From CAKKQX01 sp046313915 (GTDB lineage Bacteria; Pseudomonadota; Gammaproteobacteria; Burkholderiales; SG8-41): DNA of 36,952 bases. How positions within the stretch are numbered: position 1 is the first letter of the stretch; each line of letters begins with the position of its first letter. The position numbers and the translations under genes were made by a program. The stretch spans positions 1-36,952 of the forward strand of contig JBKBXX010000018.1 in the NCBI GenBank assembly GCA_046313915.1, read 5' to 3'. The notes below the pieces were generated by a model. The model was not told the origin of the DNA, ran no database searches, and saw nothing but the letters and a program-made list of their open reading frames with translations. Below are positions 26,982 through 34,995 of this stretch, piece by piece.

Positions 26982-27144
26982 GGGTTCCTCCTGAGGGGAT
27001 CGAAGGCGGCACCTGCCGTCATCGGTACGCAGATCAACACTTTCCGCGTCGGATTATTCCGGGCGCGAGGAAGGGTCGGGCGCTTTTTCCAGCTGGCGAA
27101 AGCACCCGCTCAAGCTATCCGTGCGTGGCCGGCGCTGCCGGCTC

Positions 27145-27753
27145 TTACTTTTCCCGCATCGCGCGCACGTTTTTTGCCGCAGGGCGCTCCCAGCAGCGCT
27201 TGAACCACGCTTCGAAATGCGGCCAACGGGAAAGATCGAGCGTCAATGCGCGGTAGAGCGCGGCGGCGACGTTGAGATCGGCGACCGAGAACGCCGAGCC
27301 CGCGAGCCATTCGGATTTGGCGAGCGCGGTTTCGAGCACGTCGAAAGCGGGCACCATTTCCTGCCACGCCGCTGCGGCGATGTCGGCCTTGCGCTCGGCC
27401 TCGGGCAGGTCGCCGATATGGCGGCAATAATTGACGATCTGACGGTCGAGGCGGTCGGTTTCCCACAGGCTCCACTGCAGCGCGAGCGCTTCGTGCCCGG
27501 GATCGGCGGGGCAGAGCGGGCTTTTGTGCTTTTTCGCGAGATAGAAATTGATCGCCATCGATTCCGACAGGATGAAGCCGTCGTCGTCGATCACCGGCAC
27601 GCGGCAGTTGGGATTGAGCGCGCGAAATTGCGGCGTGCGGGTTTCCGGCGCGCGCGGCAGCCAGTCCATGTGCTCGTAGGGTATGCCGAGCTCGCCCGCC
27701 ATCCACAGCACGCGCAACGCGCGGGATCTGGCAGAGCCGTAAATGCGAAGCAT
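27145..27753 (-). CDS. glutathione S-transferase
   Basis: A 202-residue cytoplasmic GST. The thioredoxin-like N-terminal domain (1 to about 78) holds the family's S-A-R-S near residue 7 (likely catalytic Ser or Cys-replacing residue), N-C-R-V-P-V-I with the cis-proline, and E-S-M-A-I, which binds the glutathione gamma-glutamyl group. The C-terminal helical domain ends in R-W-P-H-F-E-A-W. The substrate is unknown. It begins downstream of the small winged-helix gene on the same strand, with a 75-base gap. Confidence 0.85.
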   Translation of the reverse strand: MLRIYGSARSRALRVLWMAGELGIPYEHMDWLPRAPETRTPQFRALNPNCRVPVIDDDGFILSESMAINFYLAKKHKSPLCPADPGHEALALQWSLWETDRLDRQIVNYCRHIGDLPEAERKADIAAAAWQEMVPAFDVLETALAKSEWLAGSAFSVADLNVAAALYRALTLDLSRWPHFEAWFKRCWERPAAKNVRAMREK

Positions 27754-27828
27754 GTCGTCCTCGCCGCTGGAATCGAATCGCGAGTTTACGGGAGGATCGC
27801 CGTTGCAGCGAGTGACCGGCGCGCCCCG

Positions 27829-28071
27829 CTAGGAGGCCTTGGGCTTTCTGCCGGGAGAGGCCGGCGGCACATAACCGGAAATGCGACAGACGATGGAGTC
27901 GATTTCCTTGCCGTCCTTGTAGCGGATCGAGCGGCACACCATGACGGCGCCCTGCGCGTGCAGGTCGGCCACACGCTGGCGCACGCTGGCGAGCGAAAGG
28001 CCGGTTGCCGCCGCGATCTCCGAATCGAGCCGCTCGCCGCTTTGTTTCAGGTAATCCAGGATTGCTTGCAT
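27829..28071 (-). CDS. small winged-helix DNA-binding protein
   Basis: An 80-residue protein. Residues 1-50 form a helix-turn-helix with the pattern Y-L-K-Q-S-G-E-R-L-D-S-E-I-A-A-A-T-G-L-S-L-A-S-V-R split as helix 2 / turn / helix 3, and a wing strand follows (V-C-R-S-I-R-Y-K-D). The C-terminal dozen residues are Pro/Lys-rich. It probably acts as a small transcriptional regulator, possibly of the following GST gene. ATG at 28071 is used. The family was not identified more closely. Confidence 0.65.
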   Translation of the reverse strand: MQAILDYLKQSGERLDSEIAAATGLSLASVRQRVADLHAQGAVMVCRSIRYKDGKEIDSIVCRISGYVPPASPGRKPKAS

Positions 28072-28382
28072 GGGAATGAGACTCTCGTGGCAGAAATATA
28101 CGCCTCGGCTCCGACAGCCGGCGGGCCGCAGCAGGGGGAGCTATGGTACAGCAATTTCCGCTTTCCCGCTGCGATTTCGCTTTGCGGCCTTCGCCGCGGC
28201 CGCGTTCTGCCGTGTTTGCTCTGGTATAAAAACTTAATAAAAACAATAAGTTATGATATTGCTTCGAGGTTGGCGCGGCGACGTTCCTGCCGCTGTGCCG
28301 CGATGCGGCAAGAGGGGACGCCACGAGGGAAGCGGCGCGCCCGGTTTTCTGGACGACCACAGATTTTCCTGCGCGCTGCCTA

Positions 28383-28410
28383 TTGACAGCGGCATAAAGC
28401 GGCGCAGAAT
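28383..28410 (+). promoter_or_regulatory. sigma-70 promoter of the DUF1080 gene
   Basis: TTGACA (28383-28388), a 16-bp spacer, then CAGAAT (28405-28410). The predicted start is near 28417, about 40 bases before the ATG. Confidence 0.5.
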
Positions 28411-28420
28411 CTGCACTCCG

Positions 28421-28436
28421 GCGATCGCTCGATCGC
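28421..28436. promoter_or_regulatory. perfect palindrome at the DUF1080 transcription start
   Basis: GCGATCG (28421-28427), CT, CGATCGC (28430-28436). The position just downstream of the predicted start suits a repressor operator, or a short hairpin in the 5' leader. Confidence 0.4.
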
Positions 28437-28457
28437 GTTCAACCTGGGGGGAGCACA

Positions 28458-29075
28458 ATGAAAAGAGTACCGGCCGCCATTCTGGCGCTGCTCGTCGTCG
28501 CATTCACCGTCGCCGGCTGTGCCAGCCATTCGCCCAACGAGGGCTGGGTGACGCTGATCGACGGCGACAAAGGCCTCGAAAACTGGAACCGCATCGGGGA
28601 TGCCAATTGGCGCGCGGAAGGCGGCGCCATCGTCGCCGACAAAGGCAAGGGCGGATTCCTGGTTTCGAAAAATGCTTACAAGGATTTCGAGATCTATGCC
28701 GAGTTTTACGCCGAATCCAATACCAACAGCGGCATTTTCGTCCGCGCCGCCGATCCCCAGAAAATCGGCGCCGCTAATGCATACGAAGTGAACATCTGGG
28801 ATACGCGTCCCGATCCCACCTACGCCACGGCGGCCATCGTCTATCATGCTTCGGTGCCGGTGCCTACCGTGTACAAGGCCGGCGGCAAGTGGAATACCCT
28901 GGAAATTTACGCGAAAGGCCCCGAATTGACCGTCAAATTCAACGGCGTCGTGACCGCCAGCATCCAGGACAGCAAACATGCCACCGGGCCTTTCGCGCTC
29001 CAGTTCGGCGCCGGCGCCAAAGGCGCACCCGGCGGTCCCATCAAGTGGCGCAAGGTCGCGGTGAGGCCGCTGTAA
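28458..29075 (+). CDS. DUF1080-domain lipoprotein
   Basis: A 205-residue envelope protein. The signal sequence ends in a lipobox-like V-A-G-C, so Cys21 or so should be lipidated and the protein anchored in a membrane. The rest is a beta-sandwich DUF1080 domain, also called 3-keto-disaccharide hydrolase domain, related to concanavalin-like lectins/glucanases: G-W-V-T-L-I-D-G near the start, N-S-G-I-F-V-R-A in the middle, and E-V-N-I-W-D-T and W-N-T-L-E-I-Y near the end. Sugar binding or hydrolysis is plausible. Its ribosome site GGGGGG lies just upstream. It has its own promoter and palindrome, and is followed by a hairpin before the Bug receptor gene. Confidence 0.85.
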   Translation: MKRVPAAILALLVVAFTVAGCASHSPNEGWVTLIDGDKGLENWNRIGDANWRAEGGAIVADKGKGGFLVSKNAYKDFEIYAEFYAESNTNSGIFVRAADPQKIGAANAYEVNIWDTRPDPTYATAAIVYHASVPVPTVYKAGGKWNTLEIYAKGPELTVKFNGVVTASIQDSKHATGPFALQFGAGAKGAPGGPIKWRKVAVRPL

Positions 29076-29105
29076 AGAAAACAGGAAAGCGCTGGTCCGC
29101 CTTTG

Positions 29106-29143
29106 CAAAAGCGCGCAACCGCCGCGAGGCGGCCGTGCTTTTG
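29106..29143 (+). terminator. hairpin after the DUF1080 gene
   Basis: CAAAAGC (29106-29112) can pair with part of GCTTTTG (29137-29143), with an inner GC stem CCGCC (29119-29123) / GGCGG (29128-29132) and GCGA loop. It might end the DUF1080 transcript, but no T-run follows the stem, so confidence is modest. Confidence 0.35.
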
Positions 29144-29174
29144 CCGGCGCGGCGAAAAACCGGAGGAGGGAGCG

Positions 29175-30167
29175 ATGCGCCACGCAGGATCTGAATTGTT
29201 CGCGGTTCTCGCTGGCCTGGTACTGATGGCAGCCTGCGGCGCCCATGCGCAGAGCGCCACGCCGTATCCGGTCAGACCCATCCAGTTCGTGATCCCGTTC
29301 GCCGCTGGCGGCGACTCCGATCTTTCCGGGCGCAATGTTGCGCAGACGGCGTCGAAATACCTCAACAACGTGCCCATCGTCTCGGTGAACCGCGTCGGCG
29401 CCTCGGGCGCGATCGGCGCCATGGCGGTGAAAAACGCCGCGCCCGACGGCTACACGTTGCTCGTTGCACGCATCGCCACCCATGCGATCCTGCCGGCGAT
29501 GGATTCCAAGCTGGGCTACAAGTGGGATGAGTTCAGCATGATCTCGCTGATCGAATTGAATCCCTATGTCTGCTTCGTGCGCACCGAGTCGCCGTATCGC
29601 AGCGCGCAGGATCTCGTCAATGCCATGCGCAGGCAGCCCGGCAAGCTCAACTTTTCGACCGCCGGCGTTTCCACCAGCCAGAACATGGCGGCGCAGTATT
29701 TCATGACGGTGGCCGGACTCACCAAGGACCACGCGGTCGGCATCCACTACAAGGGCGGCGGCGAAGTCACGGTCGCGGTGCTGGGCGGCCAGGTCGATTT
29801 CGCGTGCAACAACGCGCCCACCGTCGTGCCGCAGGTGAAAGCCAACCGGCTGCGCGCGCTGTTCGTCATGCCGCAACGCCTCGACGACCTGCCCGGCGTG
29901 CCGAGCGCGCGCGAAGCGGGCTATCCCGACATGGAAAAAATCGTCGGCTGGACCGCGCTGATGGGGCCGGGCGGCTTGCCCCGGGCCGTCGTCGACAAAT
30001 GGACCGGGGTTTTCGCGCGTCTTGCCCAGGACCCCGAGTGGCAGGCCGGCAATGCGCGCCTCGGCGGCATTGCCGCCATCCGTCCGCCCGCCGAGACCGA
30101 AAAATTCGTGCGCGAGCAGTACGAGCTTTACTACAGGCTTGCCACTGCGCTCGGCGTGCGGCAGTGA
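29175..30167 (+). CDS. Bug-type periplasmic solute receptor (TctC-like)
   Basis: A 330-residue receptor of the Bug family, extracytoplasmic binding proteins of tripartite tricarboxylate transporters, which bind carboxylates, amino acids or related compounds. A signal peptide (about 1-26, A-H-A) precedes the Y-P-V-R-P-I segment, the P-F-A-A-G-G-D-S-D ligand-loop motif and P-D-G-Y-T-L. ATG at 29175 has GGAGGGAGC. No tctA/tctB membrane genes are in the window, so the receptor is an orphan, which is common in betaproteobacteria with many Bug paralogues. The ligand is unknown. It is the first of three Bug-type sequences here. Confidence 0.87.
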   Translation: MRHAGSELFAVLAGLVLMAACGAHAQSATPYPVRPIQFVIPFAAGGDSDLSGRNVAQTASKYLNNVPIVSVNRVGASGAIGAMAVKNAAPDGYTLLVARIATHAILPAMDSKLGYKWDEFSMISLIELNPYVCFVRTESPYRSAQDLVNAMRRQPGKLNFSTAGVSTSQNMAAQYFMTVAGLTKDHAVGIHYKGGGEVTVAVLGGQVDFACNNAPTVVPQVKANRLRALFVMPQRLDDLPGVPSAREAGYPDMEKIVGWTALMGPGGLPRAVVDKWTGVFARLAQDPEWQAGNARLGGIAAIRPPAETEKFVREQYELYYRLATALGVRQ

Positions 30168-30267
30168 CGCGAGCGCCCCGCCCGCGGCGGTAGCCGCAGA
30201 CGACGAGGCGCGCTAGGATAGGGGAACGGCCCGGGCCTCGGCGGCCCGGCACGAGAGTGGAGGCCGC

Positions 30268-30480
30268 ATGGAAACCTTGTACAAATGGCGCGTTCAGGAA
30301 AAAGACAGGCGCGGCCGCCTGCGCTGGCGCATCATCAAATCACCCATGACCGAGGATACCGCCCGCTTCTGGGCGGCCAACAACCACAAGATCATCGAGC
30401 GTATCGACGTGCCGGTGGCACCGCGAAGCCCCGCCCCGCCTGCCCCGCCAAGCGACAACGGCAAAAGAGCGGGTTCCTGA
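30268..30480 (+). CDS. small hypothetical protein
   Basis: A 70-residue basic protein beginning M-E-T-L-Y-K-W-R-V, with a compact strand-rich first half (R-L-R-W-R-I-I-K-S) and a Pro/Ala-rich tail. I recognise no family. GGAGG lies at a normal distance before the ATG at 30268, and codon use matches neighbours, so it is likely real. No partner gene is evident. Confidence 0.6.
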   Translation: METLYKWRVQEKDRRGRLRWRIIKSPMTEDTARFWAANNHKIIERIDVPVAPRSPAPPAPPSDNGKRAGS

Positions 30481-30582
30481 TTTCGCATTTTCCGTTTTCC
30501 ATCACGCTGGCGGCCGGGGGCGAGCGGTCGTGCGACTGCCGCAGGATTCCGCATTGCCGGCGGCCTGCAACGAGGAGTGACG

Positions 30583-31218
30583 ATGAATGATCCGCAGGGC
30601 GAAACGGGCACGGCGGATGGCCGCCGTTTCAAGCTGATCCCGCTCGACCGGCTCACCGCCGAGCAATTTGCGCTGTCCGAAGCGATTCGCTCCGGGCCGC
30701 GCGCGGCGCTCCAGAGCTCGGGCGCCTCCAAACCGGGTCCGCTCGGCGGGCCGTTCAACGTCTGGCTGCGCAGCCCGGCCATCGGCGATCTGGTGCAAAA
30801 GCTCGGCGAGGAAATCCGTTTCCGCAGTTCGCTGCCGGCCAGGCTCAACGAGCTGGCGATATTGATCACGGCGCGCCACTGGACTTCGCAATACGAGTGG
30901 CATGCGCATCACAGGCTCGCGCTGGAAAGCGGTCTCGCGCCGGAGATTGCGGAGGCGATTGCGCGAGGCCGACGTCCGGAAAAGATGGGCGTCGACGAGG
31001 CCGTCGTCTACGAATTCTCGCGCGAGCTGCACGAAACCCACGGCGTGAGCGATGCCACCTATCATGCCGCCCTCGCGCGTTTCGGCGAGCGCGGCGTCGT
31101 GGATCTCATCGCGGTCAACGGCTTCTACACGCTGGTGTCGATGTGCCTGAACGTGGATCGCACGCCGTTGCCTGAAGGCGTGCCTTTGCCGCTGCCGGTA
31201 AAGAACGGTCAGGGGTGA
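30583..31218 (+). CDS. carboxymuconolactone-decarboxylase-like protein
   Basis: A 211-residue protein with one AhpD/CMD-like helical domain (about 40-190). It shows L-N-E-L-A-I-L-I-T-A-R and Y-E-W-H-A-H, the family hallmark in the gamma-CMD branch, but no C-x-x-C pair, so it is not an AhpD-type peroxidase reductant. True gamma-carboxymuconolactone decarboxylase acts in protocatechuate breakdown, but no other gene of that pathway is present, so the reaction is uncertain. GAGGAG lies just before ATG 30583; the in-frame GTG at 30577 lies within it. Confidence 0.75.
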   Translation: MNDPQGETGTADGRRFKLIPLDRLTAEQFALSEAIRSGPRAALQSSGASKPGPLGGPFNVWLRSPAIGDLVQKLGEEIRFRSSLPARLNELAILITARHWTSQYEWHAHHRLALESGLAPEIAEAIARGRRPEKMGVDEAVVYEFSRELHETHGVSDATYHAALARFGERGVVDLIAVNGFYTLVSMCLNVDRTPLPEGVPLPLPVKNGQG

Positions 31219-31295
31219 CATCGCGACCGTTTGCCGGAGAAAAACACAGGCTGGCTGGCCGGTTTCGGCGCTGCGATCCGATCGTCCGGTTTTTC

Positions 31296-31309
31296 TTGAT
31301 TCATATCAT
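31296..31309 (+). promoter_or_regulatory. FNR/DNR-type box upstream of hemerythrin
   Basis: TTGAT-TCAT-ATCAT matches the FNR/ANR/DNR consensus TTGAT-N4-ATCAA at 9 of 10 defined positions. The centre is about 86 bases before the hemerythrin ATG. At class II spacing (-41.5) transcription would start near 31344. Confidence 0.55.
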
Positions 31310-31388
31310 GGCTCGTTCCGCGGTAAGCGGGTGAGCATCGCGCCTTGCGGGGCGAGTGCATTGCCTCGTCGGATACGGGAGCCATGGA

Positions 31389-31943
31389 ATGGAAGCCACT
31401 GAAACACTCATGGACGAGCATCGCGCCATCGAGCGTCTGCTCGACAGTCTTGAACTTGCTGCCGATCGTCTCGACGCCGGCGAATCCGTGCGGCCCGGTT
31501 TTTTCCTCGAGGCCGCAGAGTTCATCAGGGACTTTGCCGACGGCTGCCATCATCGGAAGGAAGAGGGTTTGCTGTTCCCGGCGCTGGAAGCCGCGGGCAT
31601 GCCGCGCGAAAGCGGACCGATAGGCGTCATGCTCCACGAGCACGACGCGGGCAGGGCGTTCACGAAAGCCATGCGCGAGGCGGCCGGCCGACTGCAGGAC
31701 GGGGATGCCGCGGCAAAATCCGCGATTACGGCAAACGCGCGCGGCTACGCGGCGCTGTTGCGACAGCATATCCGGAAGGAAGACACGATTCTGTTCCGGA
31801 TGGCGGAACAGTTCATCGAGGGCGCGGCCCGAGATCAATTGACCGCGGCTTTCGAGCGGGTGGGGCGCGAGGAGACAGGCGCCGGTGTGCACGGGAAGTA
31901 TCTCGCCCTGCTGGAGGGTCTCGAACAGGAGGCGCGGGGCTGA
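31389..31943 (+). CDS. hemerythrin-domain protein
   Basis: A 184-residue protein built of one four-helix hemerythrin domain, a diiron centre that binds O2 or nitric oxide or serves iron-centre repair in related proteins. Likely ligands are His11 (in D-E-H-R-A), His54 and Glu58 (H-H-R-K-E-E), His83 or His85 (L-H-E-H-D) and His127/Glu131 (H-I-R-K-E-D); the set looks complete. No signal peptide, so cytoplasmic. ATG at 31389 is preferred; ATG 31384 is in another frame. An FNR/DNR-type box lies upstream. The MFS gene follows convergently 31 bases downstream. Confidence 0.85.
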   Translation: MEATETLMDEHRAIERLLDSLELAADRLDAGESVRPGFFLEAAEFIRDFADGCHHRKEEGLLFPALEAAGMPRESGPIGVMLHEHDAGRAFTKAMREAAGRLQDGDAAAKSAITANARGYAALLRQHIRKEDTILFRMAEQFIEGAARDQLTAAFERVGREETGAGVHGKYLALLEGLEQEARG

Positions 31944-31974
31944 ATCCCGCCGCCGGTGGCGGTGTGCCGTTTTT

Positions 31975-33219
31975 TCAGTCCGCCCGTTTCTGCGTGCGCC
32001 GCCACAGCACCACGCCGCCGAGCATGAGTGCGATGGTGAGCGCGAAATAGGCGCGCAGGCCGAGCAGCGGGCCGATCAGCCCCGCGCAAAAGGGCGCGAG
32101 TCCCATCGCGAAGAACTGGAAAGCGGTCGCATAGGAAATGGCGCGGGCGTCCATGCCCGACGGTGCATGGATCCGCAGCAGCTGGAAGACGGCGGGCGGC
32201 AATCCCGCCGCGGTCAGACCGAAAGCGACACGCGTCAGCACGAGCTGCAACGGCGTTTCCAGCACCAGCAGCGGCAGATGGGTGACGACGGTGGCAGCGG
32301 CGCACCATGCCAGCACGCGCGCCGGTCCGAGGCGGTCGAGTGCGTATCCCCACAACGGCATCGCGACCAGCATGGAAAGCGCCAGCGCCATCGCCGCTGC
32401 GCCGACCCAGAATGCTTCCGAACCGGCGGCCGCGGGCTGCGTCGCCAGCAGTTGCAGCACGAAAACCGTGATGTTGGTGACGCTGCCGTACCACATGACC
32501 GAGAACAAGAAGGCGAGCAGGTAAAGCGGCCCGAGGCGCGGCACCGCCAGAAGCTCGCGCAGGCTGCCCACCCATTGCGGGCGCCACGGGCCGGGCGCGA
32601 GCTGCTTTATCTCGCGCACGAACACGGCCACCAGCACCCCGCCGCCCAGCATGAAAGCGGCGCTGATCCAGAACAGCCAGTGCTGGCGGTCGACGAATGC
32701 GGCGAGCGCGGCGAGCGCGGCGCCCGCGGCGGGGCCCAGCGCCTGGCCCACCAGTCCGCCGGTTTGCGCGAGCGAAACCGCACGGCCGATGCGCGTGGGC
32801 GGCGTGTTGGCCACCAGCAGCGCGACGCCCGCGGGAGTGAAGCCGTTGAACACGCTCACCAGCATGAACAGCGCTGCGAATCCCCACGGCGTGGTCGCGA
32901 ACGGCACCAGCAGCATCGCGCAGCCCATGCCGAGCATCGCCCGCAGCACCATCGGCTTGCGGCCGTAGTGGTCGGCGATGCCGCCCCAGACGGGGCTGAC
33001 GGCGAAGCTGATCAGGTAGAATACCAGCAGCATGTTGCCGACCCACGTTTCGAGATTCTCGTGTACGCCGAGGCCGCGCACCATCAGCGGCACGAAAGGC
33101 CACGACAGGTTGAAACCGAAACCGCACAGCAGATTGGCGGCCGGGATCACCCGCAGGTTGCGGCGCCAGTAAGGATGGCGTCGCGACTCCTCGTCGCCGC
33201 TGGCGGGGCGCCGGTTCAT
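31975..33219 (-). CDS. MFS transporter
   Basis: A 414-residue, 12-segment Major Facilitator Superfamily protein. The loop 2-3 motif is G-G-I-A-D-H-Y-G-R-K, the MFS signature, and the second half repeats the arrangement (W-G-Y-A-L-D-R-L-G). Substrate unknown; the sequence looks closest to drug/metabolite efflux types. ATG at 33219 was chosen; an in-frame extension to 33345 adds no membrane segment. It is divergent from the ygbA-like gene, and converges with the hemerythrin gene. Confidence 0.85.
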   Translation of the reverse strand: MNRRPASGDEESRRHPYWRRNLRVIPAANLLCGFGFNLSWPFVPLMVRGLGVHENLETWVGNMLLVFYLISFAVSPVWGGIADHYGRKPMVLRAMLGMGCAMLLVPFATTPWGFAALFMLVSVFNGFTPAGVALLVANTPPTRIGRAVSLAQTGGLVGQALGPAAGAALAALAAFVDRQHWLFWISAAFMLGGGVLVAVFVREIKQLAPGPWRPQWVGSLRELLAVPRLGPLYLLAFLFSVMWYGSVTNITVFVLQLLATQPAAAGSEAFWVGAAAMALALSMLVAMPLWGYALDRLGPARVLAWCAAATVVTHLPLLVLETPLQLVLTRVAFGLTAAGLPPAVFQLLRIHAPSGMDARAISYATAFQFFAMGLAPFCAGLIGPLLGLRAYFALTIALMLGGVVLWRRTQKRAD

Positions 33220-33331
33220 GGCCGCGGTGGAAAGCGCAGGGGTGGAGGAAGCAAGGACATGGCGCGAAATGATAGCATTCGCTGTCAGGGCGCGGCCGTG
33301 CACGGCAGGCGGTTGGCCTCCGGCTCCGATC

Positions 33332-33345
33332 TTGATCTGGCTCAA
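33332..33345 (+). promoter_or_regulatory. FNR/DNR-type box upstream of ygbA-like gene
   Basis: TTGAT-CTGG-CTCAA matches TTGAT-N4-ATCAA at 9 of 10 defined positions. The centre (33338.5) lies about 41 bases before the ATG at 33380, and TATCTT (33368-33373) sits where a -10 box would be. Thus transcription may begin at or next to the ATG. Confidence 0.5.
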
Positions 33346-33379
33346 GGCAGCGAAGCCTGGCTTCGCTTATCTTGAACAA

Positions 33380-33799
33380 ATGCCGCGACCGGTCGTTGAA
33401 TTCACCACGGACAGGAAATTCGTGCGCCGCGCGCGCGAGCTGAAGACCATTGCCGCGATGGTGCGGATGTACTGCCGCGGGCACGGTCACGCCCACGATG
33501 CGCAGCTGTGTGCCGAATGCGGCGCGTTGTTCGACTATGCGACGCGCCGCCTCGAGCGCTGCGTGTTCGGCGACGCCAAGCCCACATGCGCGAACTGCGC
33601 CGTTCACTGCTACAACGCCGAGATGCGCGAGCGGGTGAGGGTCGTGATGCGCTGGGCGGGGCCGCGCATGCTGCTGCGGCATCCCGTTCTCGGCATCCTG
33701 CACAAGCTCGACGGCCGCCGGCCGGTGCCCGCGCTGCCCGCCAAGCCGGCGGCGCGCCGCACGCGAACACCCGCCGCGCGGCAGGCCGCTGGCGATTGA
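33380..33799 (+). CDS. ygbA: YgbA-family (nitrous-oxide-stimulated promoter) protein
   Basis: A 139-residue cytoplasmic protein resembling the family labelled 'nitrous oxide-stimulated promoter' (E. coli YgbA, NsrR-regulated and linked to nitrosative stress). It has the family's R-E-L-K-T-I-A-A-M-V-R-M-Y-C segment and a cysteine-rich middle: L-C-A-E-C, R-C-V-F, T-C-A-N-C and H-C-Y-N-A. That arrangement could bind a metal or iron-sulfur centre, though none is proven. The C-terminus is basic and Pro/Ala-rich. No ribosome site precedes the ATG. An FNR/DNR-type box lies upstream. A terminator follows directly. Confidence 0.8.
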   Translation: MPRPVVEFTTDRKFVRRARELKTIAAMVRMYCRGHGHAHDAQLCAECGALFDYATRRLERCVFGDAKPTCANCAVHCYNAEMRERVRVVMRWAGPRMLLRHPVLGILHKLDGRRPVPALPAKPAARRTRTPAARQAAGD

Positions 33800-33821
33800 A
33801 AAGCCGCCGGCAGCGGCTTTT
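33799..33821 (+). terminator. terminator after the ygbA-like gene
   Basis: AAAAGCCGC (33799-33807) and GCGGCTTTT (33813-33821) form a perfect 9-bp stem with loop CGGCA. The stem begins on the last base of the stop codon. Confidence 0.7.
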
Positions 33822-33926
33822 CGCGGTTTGCCGGCTACGAGGCGCCGCCCCGGGCGGATCACAGCGGGCCGGCGCCGGTGCGCCAGGGATGGCATAATTC
33901 CTTTTTCGACGATGGAGATACACCCC

Positions 33927-34898
33927 ATGAAACGTGGTTTTTTTGCCATGACGGTAAGCCTGGTTGCTTTGATGGCGGCATCGCCCGCCGTGATCGCGCA
34001 GAACTATCCGGCCAAAGCGGTGCGCGTTATCATCCCGTGGCCGCCAGGCGGTTCCAACGACATCACCGGCCGCATCGTTTTGCAAAAAGTCGCCGAAAAT
34101 GTGGGCCAGCAGTTCGTCATCGATAATCGCGGTGGCGCGGCGGGAACCATAGGCGCGGATATGGTGGCCAAGAGTCCGCCCGACGGCTATGTCGTCATGG
34201 TGCATTCCACGACGCACATCACCAATGCGCATCTTTACAAGAAGCTGCCGTACGACACGCTCAAGGATTTCATCGGCGTGACCGCGCTCGCCAAGATGGT
34301 GGGGGTGCTGGTGGTGCATCCTTCGATGCCGGCCAAATCGGTCAAGGAACTGCTGGCGATCGCCAAAGCACGTCCCGACCAGGTGATCTACGGCTCCTCG
34401 GGCAACGGCAGTTTCGTGCACATGGCGATGGCGCTGCTCACATCGATGAGCAACACCAAGATGGTGCACGTGCCGTACAAGGGCGGCGGCCCCGCCAGCA
34501 TTGCCATCGCTTCCGGCGAAATCCAGGCCATGATCCCCACCATTGGTTCGGTGCTGACGCAGGTCCAGGCCAAACGCGTGCGGCCGCTGGCGGTGACTTC
34601 GGACACTCGCGTCAAGGTCCTGCCCGACGTTCCCACCATCGCCGAAGCGGGCGTGCCCGGCTACGAGTTCACGTCGTGGGTGGGCGCGTTCGTTCCCGCC
34701 AACACGCCGCGTCCGATCGTGGACCGGCTCAACGCCGAGTTCAAGAAAGCGCTCGAGCATCCGGATGTCGTGAAAAAACTGAGCGATCAGACGCTCGATC
34801 CGCTCTACATGACGCCCGAGCAGTTCGCGGCCCGCCTGCGATCGGATTTCGAGAAACACGCCAAGCTGGTAAAGCTGACCGGCGCGAAGGTCGATTGA
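33927..34898 (+). CDS. Bug-type periplasmic solute receptor (TctC-like)
   Basis: A 323-residue receptor of the Bug family, with a signal peptide (about 1-24, V-I-A-Q), Y-P-A-K-A-V-R-V-I-I-P-W-P-P-G-G near the start, and P-D-G-Y-V-V-M. It shares the fold but differs in its ligand loop from the Bug gene at 29175. Two starts, 33912 and 33927, lie in frame; 33927 gives the cleaner signal peptide and has GGAGA at a normal distance. A -10-like CATAAT lies about 30 bases before it. The next gene is a lyase, with a Bug remnant between. Ligand unknown; by context a carboxylate or amino-acid-like compound. Confidence 0.87.
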   Translation: MKRGFFAMTVSLVALMAASPAVIAQNYPAKAVRVIIPWPPGGSNDITGRIVLQKVAENVGQQFVIDNRGGAAGTIGADMVAKSPPDGYVVMVHSTTHITNAHLYKKLPYDTLKDFIGVTALAKMVGVLVVHPSMPAKSVKELLAIAKARPDQVIYGSSGNGSFVHMAMALLTSMSNTKMVHVPYKGGGPASIAIASGEIQAMIPTIGSVLTQVQAKRVRPLAVTSDTRVKVLPDVPTIAEAGVPGYEFTSWVGAFVPANTPRPIVDRLNAEFKKALEHPDVVKKLSDQTLDPLYMTPEQFAARLRSDFEKHAKLVKLTGAKVD

Positions 34899-34920
34899 GC
34901 GGGACGAGGAACCGGCCGGC

Positions 34921-34946
34921 GCGGCTGGGGGCAAGCTCCCAGCCGC
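34921..34946. repeat. second REP-like hairpin
   Basis: GCGGCTGGG (34921-34929) and CCCAGCCGC (34938-34946) form a perfect 9-bp stem around GGCAAGCT. The core GGGGCAAGCTCCC resembles the arm of the REP-like element at 2385-2400 read on the minus strand (GGGGCAAGCCCC). No T-run follows, so a terminator is less likely. Confidence 0.4.
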
Positions 34947-34995
34947 CGGCTGCGCCCGGCGAGCCGCGGGGCGTCCGCCATGCCGAAGCGGGGTT

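Larger units (their letters stand above)
28072..28457. other. 386-bp intergenic region
   Basis: No credible gene. An A+T-rich island (28221-28256) holds an inverted repeat AACTTA / TAAGTT (28231-28236 and 28247-28252) and a TATAAA-like hexamer, which may be a promoter or binding site between the divergent winged-helix and DUF1080 genes. The DUF1080 promoter and a palindrome lie at the right end. Confidence 0.5.

Noticed and set aside
27121..27144. GCCGGC repeat after the GST gene as a terminator
   Set aside because: The stem is short and no T-run follows it.
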